This document shows positions 8,685 to 16,854 of a stretch of DNA of 64,000 nucleotides, in pieces. The DNA is taken from NCBI RefSeq assembly GCF_947488715.1, contig NZ_CANLAG010000005.1, positions 1-64,000 on the forward strand. The letters run 5' to 3'. This DNA is from an uncultured Tateyamaria sp. (lineage in GTDB: Bacteria > Pseudomonadota > Alphaproteobacteria > Rhodobacterales > Rhodobacteraceae). Below the pieces are notes generated by a model. That model had not been told where the DNA came from and searched no databases. It was given only the letters and a program-made list of their open reading frames with translations. Both the position numbers and the translations under genes were made by a program. Position 1 is the first letter of the stretch; every line of letters begins with the position of its first letter.

Positions 8685-9368
8685 ATGGCAGGTGAGAAAC
8701 CGCTTGCGATAGTGGCGGGTGCCGGGGCTGGGCTGGGGCAGGCGTTGCTTGCCCGGTTTGAGGCGGGTGGCATGGTGCCAGTGGGGTTGGGGCGGTCGCG
8801 CCCCGACACCTGCGTTGGTGTGTTCCACGAAATGGACCTGTCCGACCCGGTTGCCATGTCCGACTGTCTGTCCGCGCTGATTGCGGCGCATGGTCCGCCA
8901 CGGATTGTGGTGCACAACGCGGCAGAGTTGGTGATTGCGCCGTTCGACAAGACGACGTTGGCTGATTTCCAACGGACATGGGCGTCGATGGTCGGGGCCT
9001 TGGTCGTGCTGGGTCAATCGGTGTTGCAGCCGATGGTGCGCGGTGGCGGTGGCGCGTTGATAGTCTCGGGTGCCACGGCGTCGTTGCGTGGCGGCGCGCA
9101 GTTCGGGGCCTTTGCGTCCGCCAAATTTGCGTTGCGCGGTCTGACGCAATCGCTCGCGCGCGAGTATCAGCCTGCGGGTGTTCATGTCGCGCATGTGGTT
9201 CTGGACGGTATCATCGACACCGCGCGGTCCCGCGACCTGCATGACATGGACCCGGCCAAGATGATGCGCACCGAAGACATTGCCGAGGCTTATTGGAACC
9301 TTGCCCATCAACCCAAATCAACGTGGACGCACGAGTTGGATTTGCGACCCGCGTCGGAGGCTTTTTGA
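8685..9368 (+). CDS. Short-chain dehydrogenase/reductase with Phe in place of catalytic Tyr
   Basis: A 227-residue Rossmann protein. The N-terminal AIVAGAGAGLGQAL is the cofactor loop, HNAAELVI corresponds to the NAG motif and VSGATASLRGG carries the Ser region. The usual YxxxK is FASAK here, with Phe where catalytic Tyr is expected. SDRs with this change are known in one bacterial subfamily and may act as pseudo-enzymes or use another acid. The ATG at 8685 lies 4 bases after the cupin stop, and the amine oxidase starts 3 bases after this gene ends, so the three form an operon. Confidence 0.75.
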   Translation: MAGEKPLAIVAGAGAGLGQALLARFEAGGMVPVGLGRSRPDTCVGVFHEMDLSDPVAMSDCLSALIAAHGPPRIVVHNAAELVIAPFDKTTLADFQRTWASMVGALVVLGQSVLQPMVRGGGGALIVSGATASLRGGAQFGAFASAKFALRGLTQSLAREYQPAGVHVAHVVLDGIIDTARSRDLHDMDPAKMMRTEDIAEAYWNLAHQPKSTWTHELDLRPASEAF

Positions 9369-9371
9369 GCC

Positions 9372-10430
9372 ATGGATCTACAGACACGGACCCTGATCAT
9401 CGGCGGCGGGTTGTCGGGGCTGGCGCTGGCCGACCGATTGGCGGCGGTCGGGCAGGATTTTCAGTTGGTCGAAGCGCGGGACCGTTTTGGCGGTCGCGTG
9501 TTGACGGACACCATCGGGGGTGCTGCGTTTGATCTGGGGCCCGCGTGGTTCTGGCCGGGACAGCCGCGCATGGCGGCCCTGTTGGACAGGTTGGGCACCG
9601 GCGTGTTCGAGCAATATGCTCAGGGCGAGTTGATGTTCGAGGATGAGAGCGGACAAGTGGCACAGGGGCGCGGATTTGCGTCGATGCAAGGTTCGTACCG
9701 GGTGGTCGGCGGTTTGGGTGCAATGATTGACGGTTTGCGCCGCTGTCTGCCGCAGGACCGCTTGCACCCGTCCACCCCTGTCACAGCCTTGCACCGGGTC
9801 ACAGACGGCGTGCAGGCTCACACCACCGGTGGTGGGCGCGTGACTGTGCAACGGGTTGTTCTGGCGATGCCGCAGCGCTTGGTTGCGGCGTTGGACTATC
9901 AACCGCCTTTGCCCGCGTCTGCCGTAGCGGCCATGACGGACACAGCCACATGGATGGCGGGACAGGCCAAGGCCATTGCGGTGTATGATCGCCCGTTTTG
10001 GCGCGAGGCCGGTTTGTCCGGTGACGCGATGAGCCGACACGGCCCCATGGTGGAAATCCACGATGCGTCCCCTGCGCAGGGCGGGCCATATGCCCTGTTT
10101 GGCTTTGTCGGAGTGCCTGCGAAAGGGCGGCGGGATCAGCAGGCATTGCGCGCACAGGTGCAGGCGCAGCTTGTGCGCCTGTTTGGCGCTGCCGCCGCAT
10201 CGCCCGTTGCGATTGTGATCAAGGACTGGGCGTTTGATCCATACACGGCCACGACCGACGATCAGCAACCGCTTTATGCGCACCCGCAATACGGTGTCCC
10301 GCAAGCCGCGGAAAACATGTGGGACGGCGCGTTGATCCTGAGCGGCACGGAGGCCGCGCCGCAATTTGGCGGCTATCTCGAAGGCGCGTTGGAGGCGGCG
10401 GAGAACACTGCCGTGTTGCTTGGCGCCTAG
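9372..10430 (+). CDS. FAD-dependent amine oxidase (flavin monoamine oxidase family)
   Basis: A 352-residue flavoprotein. The N-terminal LIIGGGLSGLALADRL is the dinucleotide-binding motif, then VEARDRFGGRVLTD is the second signature of the MAO family. The C-terminal LILSGTEAAPQFGGYLEGAL is the FAD-closing motif. It is shorter than eukaryotic MAOs but within the bacterial range, and no signal peptide is seen. It should oxidise a primary or secondary amine to an imine with release of H2O2. It is the last gene of the cupin-SDR run. Its TAG stop shares bases with the stop of the convergent hydrolase (CTAG at 10427-10430). Confidence 0.8.
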   Translation: MDLQTRTLIIGGGLSGLALADRLAAVGQDFQLVEARDRFGGRVLTDTIGGAAFDLGPAWFWPGQPRMAALLDRLGTGVFEQYAQGELMFEDESGQVAQGRGFASMQGSYRVVGGLGAMIDGLRRCLPQDRLHPSTPVTALHRVTDGVQAHTTGGGRVTVQRVVLAMPQRLVAALDYQPPLPASAVAAMTDTATWMAGQAKAIAVYDRPFWREAGLSGDAMSRHGPMVEIHDASPAQGGPYALFGFVGVPAKGRRDQQALRAQVQAQLVRLFGAAAASPVAIVIKDWAFDPYTATTDDQQPLYAHPQYGVPQAAENMWDGALILSGTEAAPQFGGYLEGALEAAENTAVLLGA

Positions 10431-11497
10431 GCGTTGGACCCGGCGATGTGTGTGATCCCATCGTGCGGGGTCACGATGGGGTTTTGCGTGGTGGATCGTC
10501 TTTGGGTGGCCGTATGGAAAGCCTGGGCCAGCCGCGCCAATGCGTCGCGAGACGATGCTTTAGTGCTGTCATAGCCGTGAAAGTTGTGGGGCATGTCTGG
10601 CCAGACGTCCAGCATCACATTTGCGCCCCTTGTGGCCTGCGCTTCTGCAAATGCGACAATCATGTCGTGCAGGACCTCACGCCCGCCCGCCTGTAGATAG
10701 AGCGGGGCGAGCCCGGAAAAATCCTGGTCCATGGGCGACAATGCGCGTCTGCCAAAGGTGCCATCGGGGTCCAGCCAGCGCCCGAATTGCAGGGCCATCC
10801 ACCCTTGCACCAGGTCTGTCGGATCGTTGGCGGTCAGGCTGGTCCCGCGCGCACCGATGTCTGTCCACGGACACATGCCGATGCACAGGGCAGGTTGATC
10901 CAGTTCCCGGCATTTGAGGCTTTGCAACAGCGTCAGCGCCATATGCCCGCCTGCGCTGTCGCCCATGACGACAATCTGATCCGGCGGCGTGTGCCGGGTG
11001 AGGGTGTGCCAGGCGGTCAGCGCATCCTCGGCCTGGGCGGGGTGGGGATGTTCGGGCGTCAAACGGTAGAGCGGCATATAGACCCGCGCGCGCAGGTGGT
11101 GGGCCAGCATCGCGGCAAAGCGGTTGGTGATTGCACCGCGAAACGCGTACCCGCCGCCGTGGCAATAGAGAGCTACGGCATCTGTGTCGCAGGACGCGGG
11201 AATGAACCAACGCGCCGGTTGATCCTGCGCGTGACAGACGGTCACGTCATACATGTCCGGGGTTTTGGGCAACAGGCTGTTCCAACGCGCGCGCCCTGTG
11301 TCCAGATCGTTGTGGGTCATGGCGTAGGTGAACTGATGCCGGACAAAACGGATACCGACCTCTGTCAAGATGTCCCAGTCGGCGGCCATTTTGCGCCCAA
11401 CCGCATGACGGGCAGCCACCTGAAGGACAAACCGGTTCAGGGTCAAAAAGCTGGCAAGCCGGTGCCTGAGTGGACCTTGAGTTTCAAAGCTGGACAT
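10427..11497 (-). CDS. Alpha/beta hydrolase, hormone-sensitive-lipase type esterase
   Basis: A 356-residue hydrolase. The oxyanion-hole motif YCHGGGYAFRG and nucleophile motif VVMGDSAGGHMAL are those of the HSL (family IV) esterases. A probable catalytic His lies in WPDMPHNFHGY, with an Asp upstream. No signal peptide is evident, so it is cytoplasmic and likely acts on short acyl esters. The ATG at 11497 follows a GGGAGAC stretch; longer upstream starts lack one. It is divergent from an AraC-type regulator whose ATG lies 88 bases away, suggesting control by that protein. Confidence 0.8.
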   Translation of the reverse strand: MSSFETQGPLRHRLASFLTLNRFVLQVAARHAVGRKMAADWDILTEVGIRFVRHQFTYAMTHNDLDTGRARWNSLLPKTPDMYDVTVCHAQDQPARWFIPASCDTDAVALYCHGGGYAFRGAITNRFAAMLAHHLRARVYMPLYRLTPEHPHPAQAEDALTAWHTLTRHTPPDQIVVMGDSAGGHMALTLLQSLKCRELDQPALCIGMCPWTDIGARGTSLTANDPTDLVQGWMALQFGRWLDPDGTFGRRALSPMDQDFSGLAPLYLQAGGREVLHDMIVAFAEAQATRGANVMLDVWPDMPHNFHGYDSTKASSRDALARLAQAFHTATQRRSTTQNPIVTPHDGITHIAGSNA

Positions 11498-11585
11498 GGT
11501 GTCTCCCTGGATGAAAGTCTTGGGTCGTTTTGGACGCAGCCGGTTGGGGTGCGATAGAACGATCACGACACCGGGGAGACGTCAG

Positions 11586-12413
11586 ATGACTGCGCGTGCC
11601 GAACTGTTGTTGCCGCCTGCGGCGCTGGCCGGGTGTGTGGCGGCGGGCGTGTTTCGCGACACGCTTGGTGTGGATATGCCGGACCGGGACCGGTTGAACT
11701 ATTTCCCTGCCAGCCCACTGTTTTCGGTCACCCGCGTGTTTGAGGGGCAGTTGCATGTGGCGCGGGGCCTCGCGGATATTTCGACATTGCGCCAGCAGGT
11801 GCCGGACCCCGCGTTGGTGGCCAGATCACCCAATGCAGAGCCGATATGCAGTTGGAGCGCGGGGGGCATACGCGCGCTGACCATTGGGTTTTATCCCGAG
11901 GCGTGGATCCGGCTGGGCGGCTTGCCGGAGGGTGGGCATGTGCCTGAACCCGTCGCGGCGCTAATGCATGGCGAATGGGCCGATGCGTCTGCATCCTGGG
12001 CGGCGTTCTGTGTGGATTTGCAGCCGTTGTGGGGCGCGTGCAGAGGTGACAGCGCGTTGCAATGGGCCGGGTCGCATCGGCTGGCCGACTGGGTGCGTCA
12101 TGTGACCAAAGCGGCAGCGTTAAGCGGGACTGGGCAGAGCCTTCGGTCTGCCGAACGGCGGTTTCGCAGGTGGACAGGACAGACGCGCCAAGGTGTCGAT
12201 CTGTTCGCAAAGGTCGAAGACTTGTATGCGCGGCGGGTGGAGGATCCGTCGGCGCCGCTTGCGGAATTGGCGGCGGATGCGGGGTTCAGCGATCAGTCGC
12301 ACATGGGCCGCGCCGTCAAACGGGTCACGGGATTTTCACCCGCGCGCCTGAACCAGCTGATTGAGACCGAAGAGGCGTTTTGGTGCTACCGTTTGATGGG
12401 TGAACGGTTCTGA
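11586..12413 (+). CDS. AraC-family transcriptional regulator
   Basis: A 275-residue protein. The C-terminal third carries the AraC double helix-turn-helix (PLAELAADAGFSDQSHMGRA, then VKRVTGFSPARL), with the typical FSDQSH signature. The N-terminal half is an uncharacterised ligand domain similar to those of short AraC regulators with a DUF6597-type sensor. A GGGGAGAC stretch precedes the ATG at 11586. It is divergent from the HSL-type esterase and separated from it by 88 bases, so it probably activates that gene and itself. The inducer is unknown. Confidence 0.8.
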   Translation: MTARAELLLPPAALAGCVAAGVFRDTLGVDMPDRDRLNYFPASPLFSVTRVFEGQLHVARGLADISTLRQQVPDPALVARSPNAEPICSWSAGGIRALTIGFYPEAWIRLGGLPEGGHVPEPVAALMHGEWADASASWAAFCVDLQPLWGACRGDSALQWAGSHRLADWVRHVTKAAALSGTGQSLRSAERRFRRWTGQTRQGVDLFAKVEDLYARRVEDPSAPLAELAADAGFSDQSHMGRAVKRVTGFSPARLNQLIETEEAFWCYRLMGERF

Positions 12414-12431
12414 TAAAGGGGCGGCGGTGCC

Positions 12432-12815
12432 CTAGCTGGCGGACAGGGCGAGCAGGACAGCGACAGGCAGGAAAAACACCCAAGACAGGTGTTTGCCCCG
12501 TGACACGATCAGGGCAACACCGCCGATAGCCGCGCAGGAAAAGGCCCATGCCAAGAGGGTAGCCTGCGCCGTTTGCGCCGGGTCTGACGCCATGCGCCAG
12601 AACACATATGCCTGCGCCCACCAGAAGAATGACAAGGCGTGCCAGCCAAACCACAGGGTCAGACGACCGTTCCTCTGACTGCCCAGAACAACGGGAAAGT
12701 CGTCGCGTTTGATCAGCGGACCAATCAGGTTTTTACCCCCAAGGATGCTGTGCATGGCACCAACGCAGACGAGTAGAATTGCAGCAGTTTGGAGCAAGAT
12801 GTGTCCCTTCATCAA
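12432..12815 (-). CDS. Small four-helix membrane protein, unknown function
   Basis: A 127-residue hydrophobic protein with about four transmembrane segments (roughly residues 5-22, 50-72, 85-104 and 109-125). A conserved-looking GAMHSILGGKNLIGPL lies after helix 1. No catalytic motif is recognised. It follows the 128-residue membrane protein gene by 15 bases on the same strand. The pair is divergent from a TetR regulator and faces its perfect palindrome, so expression is probably repressed by TetR. Confidence 0.65.
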   Translation of the reverse strand: MMKGHILLQTAAILLVCVGAMHSILGGKNLIGPLIKRDDFPVVLGSQRNGRLTLWFGWHALSFFWWAQAYVFWRMASDPAQTAQATLLAWAFSCAAIGGVALIVSRGKHLSWVFFLPVAVLLALSAS

Positions 12816-12830
12816 ATTTGCGGTCAGGGC

Positions 12831-13217
12831 CTAGAGACCCAGTGCAAGCACGCCAGCGCAAGCGAACCAGACGATCCAGTGGGGCAGGCGCAAGAGACCG
12901 GCGTCGGGGCGTTTCAGCCACATACATTGGATCAACCAAACGCCGCCCCAGAGTGCAAAGAGGGCGATCAGGCCGGTCACTATGACGCCCTCGGCGGGAC
13001 CAAGATCCCAGAGGGCCACCCCGGCCAACAGAGCGGTTACAGCCAGAAGATCCACAGACAGCATCTGGAAGGCGCACATTGCCTGTACCCAATATCGCGT
13101 TTTGTCGGGCGTGCCATCTATGGGTTCGATGCGTGCGGTTTCTCTGATACCGCCCAACACATGAGCGAAAAATGCGAGCCCTGTGACGCAAGCGACGATC
13201 AACGCGGGGATGTTCAT
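12831..13217 (-). CDS. Small four-helix membrane protein, unknown function
   Basis: A 128-residue hydrophobic protein with about four transmembrane segments. A polar loop ETARIEPIDGTPDKTRYWVQ follows the first helix. It resembles the adjacent 127-residue protein in size and topology but not clearly in sequence. It is the promoter-proximal gene of the two-gene minus-strand unit, and its ATG at 13217 lies 34 bases from the edge of the TetR palindrome at 13251. The family is not recognised with confidence. Confidence 0.65.
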   Translation of the reverse strand: MNIPALIVACVTGLAFFAHVLGGIRETARIEPIDGTPDKTRYWVQAMCAFQMLSVDLLAVTALLAGVALWDLGPAEGVIVTGLIALFALWGGVWLIQCMWLKRPDAGLLRLPHWIVWFACAGVLALGL

Positions 13218-13250
13218 GGTGGACCTCTGGAATCGTACCGGATGACGAGA

Positions 13251-13294
13251 ACCATACAGTTCTGTCTTGTTCTTTCAAGACAGAACTGTATGGT
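13251..13294. promoter_or_regulatory. Perfect 19-bp-arm palindrome, TetR operator
   Basis: The arms accatacagttctgtcttg (13251-13269) and its exact reverse complement (13276-13294) flank a 6-base centre. Each arm contains an ACAGNNCTGT core (13256-13265 and 13280-13289) that is itself palindromic, so the element can hold two dimers. It lies between divergent genes and ends 6 bases before the TetR ATG, so binding would block both promoters and autoregulate. Confidence 0.8.
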
Positions 13295-13300
13295 TTGCCT

Positions 13301-13855
13301 ATGAGCAAACGATTGACCCGCGAGGCGTGGATTTCACATGGCTTTGACGTGCTACGCAGCACCGGCCACGAAGCGTTGAAGGCTGACACGCTGTGCAAGG
13401 CGCTGGGCGTGTCACGGGGCAGCTTTTATTGGCATTTCCCGTCGCTGGGCGAATTCCACGACGCGCTCTTGGTGGCCTGGCGACAGCGAAATACCGAGGC
13501 AGTGATCGCCGAGTTACAGGAACATCCGGACGCGGAAACCCAACTGGCCACTTTGATACAAAAGGCCATTGAGACCCCACAACCGCTGGAAAATGCGATG
13601 CGTCGTTGGGGGGGGGCGAACCCGGATGTGGCTTCGGCACTGGCCCAGGTGGACCTGTTGCGGCGCACCTATCTGGTTGAGCTGTTGATGGGCGCCGGCG
13701 TGTCGGCGGCTGTCGCCCAAGACCGCGCGACGTTGCTTACGTGGTCCTTTGTCGGGCGGTCCTTTGCCCCCATGTTTGTGGCGGATACGTCACCCAAAGT
13801 CGCGGTCGAGATGAGCGCCCTGTTCCTGTCCAAACCTGCCGGAGAGACGCTGTGA
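13301..13855 (+). CDS. TetR/AcrR-family transcriptional regulator
   Basis: A 184-residue repressor. The N-terminal helix-turn-helix reads LKADTLCKALGVSRGSFYWH and matches TetR proteins. The C-terminal domain is helical and carries a ligand pocket of unknown specificity. No Shine-Dalgarno sequence precedes the ATG at 13301, and the upstream 44 bases are a perfect palindrome, so translation may be leaderless or use a very short leader. The next gene starts at a GTG overlapping the TGA stop (GTGA), so repressor and SRPBCC protein are cotranscribed. Divergent small membrane proteins are likely targets. Confidence 0.85.
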   Translation: MSKRLTREAWISHGFDVLRSTGHEALKADTLCKALGVSRGSFYWHFPSLGEFHDALLVAWRQRNTEAVIAELQEHPDAETQLATLIQKAIETPQPLENAMRRWGGANPDVASALAQVDLLRRTYLVELLMGAGVSAAVAQDRATLLTWSFVGRSFAPMFVADTSPKVAVEMSALFLSKPAGETL

Positions 13856-14307
13856 GAACCGTTTTACTGACCCATCACTATGACGCGCCCGCGCGTGATG
13901 TGTGGGACATTGCCATCGACTACGACTGTCTAAGCGAAGTCATGCAAGGTCTGGTGACCTTTGATGGATTGCCCACGGGTCGGGTGATGCCCGGACAATC
14001 CTTGACCGTGATGGTGTCGCTGTTTGGTCTGTTGCCTGCGCAGCCGTACCATATGGACGTCGTCGCCTTTGACGACGCGGCGATGCGGTTGACCTCGTCC
14101 GAGCGCGGTGCCGGGGTTAAGTCCTGGCGGCACACGCTGGTGGTTGAGGCGACCGAGACCGGGTGCACCCTGACCGATCGGATAGAGATTGACGCGGGGT
14201 GGATGACCTGGGCCTTTGCGCGGTGGGCGCGGTTTCTTTACCGCAGGCGTCATGGCCCGCGCCTGCGCATCCTCGCGCGCAGGCACAAAGGCACGGTTCA
14301 GCCGTAG
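13852..14307 (+). CDS. SRPBCC-fold protein (polyketide cyclase/START-like)
   Basis: A 151-residue protein with the helix-grip pattern of SRPBCC proteins: an N-terminal strand TVLLTHHYDAPARDVWDIA, a middle with alternating strands, and a long C-terminal helix (FARWARFLYRRRHGPRLRIL). Such proteins bind hydrophobic ligands. The GTG start at 13852 overlaps the tetR stop and follows GGAGAG, which supports it over any upstream start. The 3' end overlaps the convergent panE-like gene by 10 bases. The ligand is unknown; it may be the inducer handled by this TetR module. Confidence 0.65.
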   Translation: MRTVLLTHHYDAPARDVWDIAIDYDCLSEVMQGLVTFDGLPTGRVMPGQSLTVMVSLFGLLPAQPYHMDVVAFDDAAMRLTSSERGAGVKSWRHTLVVEATETGCTLTDRIEIDAGWMTWAFARWARFLYRRRHGPRLRILARRHKGTVQP

Positions 14308-15278
14308 AGCCCGGCGACACGCCCGCGCAATTGCACCAAGGCCGAGACGGTGTCCAAGGTGGGTGTCGGCGTTTGGGTGAGCGCGCCCAATTCCTGGACT
14401 GCGCACACCAACGCGTCGATTTCCATCGGGCGGCCCATATCGAGGTCCTGCCACATCGACGTGCGATGCGCGCCGACCGCGGCGCCTCCGTCTATGCGGC
14501 GGTCCACGTCGATGGGGAATTTGACACCCAGCTTTTCGGCGATCTGTTGCGCTTCGACCATCATGCCACGTGCGACGGCACGAGTTCCGGGGTCGGTGCA
14601 CAGCACATCGAGGGTGGCGTGGGTAAGGGCCGAGATCGGGTTGAACGACAGGTTCCCCCAGAGCTTGACCCAGATCTCGTCACGGATGCGGGGACGAACC
14701 GGCGCGCGCAGCCCTGCTGCTGCCAGCGCATGGGACAGCGCCAGCGCACGTTCGGATTTCGATCCATCGGGCTCGCCCAGCGAAAAGCGGTTGCCTTCGA
14801 TGTGTTTGATTGTGCCGGGTTGCACGACTTCGGCGGCGGGATACACGACACAGCCCAGAACGCGGTCTGGTCCAAAGCCGTCCCACTGCACGTTTCCGGG
14901 ATCCACGGATGCGAGACGTGTCCCCTCGAACGGTCCGCCCAGTTTGTGGAAATACCACCAAGGCACGCCGTTGACGCCACTGACGACTGTGGTGTGTTCG
15001 CCTATCAGCGGCTGCATCTTGTCCACGACGGCTGGCACGGAATGTGCCTTGAGGGTGACGATGACATAGTCCTGTGGACCGAGGGCATCGGCGCTTTCGG
15101 AGGCGGTCACTGGCACGGTCAGCGGGTCCTGTCCTTCTTGCAGCAACGTCAGGCCGTTTTCCTGCATCGCGGCAAGATGTGGGCCGCGCGCAACCAGGCT
15201 GACATCTGCCCCGGCCTGCGCCAGTTTCGCGCCCATAAAGCCGCCGATGGCACCGGCCCCAAAGATACAGATTTTCAT
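14298..15278 (-). CDS. Ketopantoate reductase-family (PanE/ApbA) oxidoreductase
   Basis: A 326-residue NADPH-dependent reductase. The N-terminal MKICIFGAGAIGGFMGAKLA is the Rossmann motif of PanE, and the C-terminal domain has the helical bundle with the conserved Lys in IRDEIWVKLWGNLSFNP. The true panE (pantothenate) role is possible. However, it starts next to an oxalate-CoA-ligase-like gene and a FAH hydrolase on the same strand, which favours reduction of a 2-keto acid in a catabolic route. ATG at 15278 directly abuts the ligase stop at 15279. Confidence 0.75.
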   Translation of the reverse strand: MKICIFGAGAIGGFMGAKLAQAGADVSLVARGPHLAAMQENGLTLLQEGQDPLTVPVTASESADALGPQDYVIVTLKAHSVPAVVDKMQPLIGEHTTVVSGVNGVPWWYFHKLGGPFEGTRLASVDPGNVQWDGFGPDRVLGCVVYPAAEVVQPGTIKHIEGNRFSLGEPDGSKSERALALSHALAAAGLRAPVRPRIRDEIWVKLWGNLSFNPISALTHATLDVLCTDPGTRAVARGMMVEAQQIAEKLGVKFPIDVDRRIDGGAAVGAHRTSMWQDLDMGRPMEIDALVCAVQELGALTQTPTPTLDTVSALVQLRGRVAGLYG

Positions 15279-16817
15279 TTACGATCCCCCGGTCAGGCCG
15301 AGTTTATCGGCCATGCCGATGCGCTGTATCTTGCCCGTCGCCCCTTTTGGAATTTCGTCCAGGATCACAACCGCGCTTGGCACTTTGAACTTGGCCAGAT
15401 GTTCACCGGCAAAGCTGCGGATGGCCTGCGCATCCAGTTGCGACGTTTCGGACAGCACCACGGCGGCGGCGATGTCCTCGCCCAGCTTGTCATGCGGGAC
15501 GGCGAAACAGACCACTTGCGCGATATCCGGGTGGGCGAGCAGGGCGGCGTCAACCTCGAGCGGGCTGATCTTTTCCCCGCCGCGGTTGATGATCTCCTTG
15601 AGGCGGCCCGTGAGGCTGAGATAGCCGTCCGCGTCAAACGCGCCCTGATCGCCCGTGCGGAACCAACGGTGACCTTCGGCGTCAAAGAAGTTGTCGGCGT
15701 TTGCCTTGTCGTTGCTTTCGTATCCCAGGGTGACATTCGGGCCGCTGATCACAATTTCACCGGTGGCGTCGGGGGCGAGCAGGACGTTTTCGGTCTCAGA
15801 GGCGATGCGCACCTGTGGTCCGGCGGCAAGGCCAACAGAGCCAGGTTTTTGCGCGCGCGGCGGCAGCGGGTTGCAGCACATCTGATGGGTGGCTTCGGTC
15901 ATGCCGTAGGCCTCGATCACCGGTGCACCGAACGTGGCCACCAGTTCCTGCATGACCGGGGCGGGCAGGGATGCGGAGGACGAGCGCAGAAAACGCAGGC
16001 GGGCACCTTCGATGATGTCCCTGTTGCGATCTGCGCGCGCGAGGATGGCCTGATGCATGGTCGGGACAGCGGTGTACCAGGTTGGGTCTACATCCCGAAG
16101 CTGAGCAAAGAAACGCAGCGCGTTGAAGCCCGGTATGCAACTGATCTGCGCCCCGGCTGCAAAGGTGGCGGATACGGAGGCAATGAGGCCGTGAATGTGG
16201 AAGAGGGGCATCACGCTCAGGCAGCGGTCATCGGGGGTCAGCGCCAATGATGTGAGAATGTTGTGGGCTGATGCACAGATGTTCGATTGGGTCAGGGGCA
16301 CGATCTTGGGGCGCGAGGTGGTCCCCGATGTGTGCAGGATCAAGGCGGTATCGTCCGCATCCGGCAGCGCAAGATCGCCCGCGTCAAAAGTCGCCTCGGA
16401 CGCAAGTGTAAAGGCGCCCGCCGGACCTGCCGCATCAAAAGACAGGCGGATCAGCCCAACACCACACCGAGCGGCGGCGGCGATGGCGGGGCCATCTTCA
16501 TCCGCTGCAACGATCAGCGCTTTGGCGCTGAGGTCATCGAGGTAGAAGGCAAACTCGTCCTCTTTGTACGCCGGATTCAGTGGCGCGGTGGTCGCGACCT
16601 GTGCTGTGGCGAAAAACGCGGTGGCCATTTCAGGACCGTTCGGCAGGACGATGGCGACCCGGTCGCCGCGTCCGATCCCCATGGCGTGCAGGCTGTCGGC
16701 GACCTGCGCGCAAAGCTGGCGCAGACCGGCATAGGTCAACCACGCCCGATCAGGCGCGCCCAGGGCAAGTGCGGTGTCGGGATGGGTTTCGATCAGGGTC
16801 GATAGGGTATGTGTCAT
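15279..16817 (-). CDS. AMP-forming acyl-CoA synthetase, oxalate-CoA ligase (AAE3/Pcs60) type
   Basis: A 512-residue ANL-family ligase. The P-loop-like LHTSGTTSRPKIVPLT, the AYGMTEATHQM motif and GRLKEIINRGGEKISPLEV are all present, with the C-terminal Lys in PKGATGKIQR. Several segments (PLFHIHGL, YTAVPTMHQAIL, CCNPLPPRAQKPGSVGL) are those of plant AAE3 and yeast Pcs60, which make oxalyl-CoA. Oxalate is therefore the best guess; malonate or other short diacids are alternatives. No oxalyl-CoA decarboxylase or formyl-CoA transferase lies nearby. The ATG at 16817 is chosen from domain start; upstream extension overlaps the FAH gene. Confidence 0.78.
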   Translation of the reverse strand: MTHTLSTLIETHPDTALALGAPDRAWLTYAGLRQLCAQVADSLHAMGIGRGDRVAIVLPNGPEMATAFFATAQVATTAPLNPAYKEDEFAFYLDDLSAKALIVAADEDGPAIAAAARCGVGLIRLSFDAAGPAGAFTLASEATFDAGDLALPDADDTALILHTSGTTSRPKIVPLTQSNICASAHNILTSLALTPDDRCLSVMPLFHIHGLIASVSATFAAGAQISCIPGFNALRFFAQLRDVDPTWYTAVPTMHQAILARADRNRDIIEGARLRFLRSSSASLPAPVMQELVATFGAPVIEAYGMTEATHQMCCNPLPPRAQKPGSVGLAAGPQVRIASETENVLLAPDATGEIVISGPNVTLGYESNDKANADNFFDAEGHRWFRTGDQGAFDADGYLSLTGRLKEIINRGGEKISPLEVDAALLAHPDIAQVVCFAVPHDKLGEDIAAAVVLSETSQLDAQAIRSFAGEHLAKFKVPSAVVILDEIPKGATGKIQRIGMADKLGLTGGS

Positions 16818-16854
16818 CGGCTTGCTTCCGCGCTTGGGTTCGGATGGGAGGGTG

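Noticed and set aside
14199-16250. Long plus-strand open frame opposite the panE-like and acyl-CoA ligase genes
   Set aside because: The minus strand has clear Rossmann and ANL ligase motifs here; the plus-strand frame has no family motif and is typical of mirror frames in GC-rich DNA.
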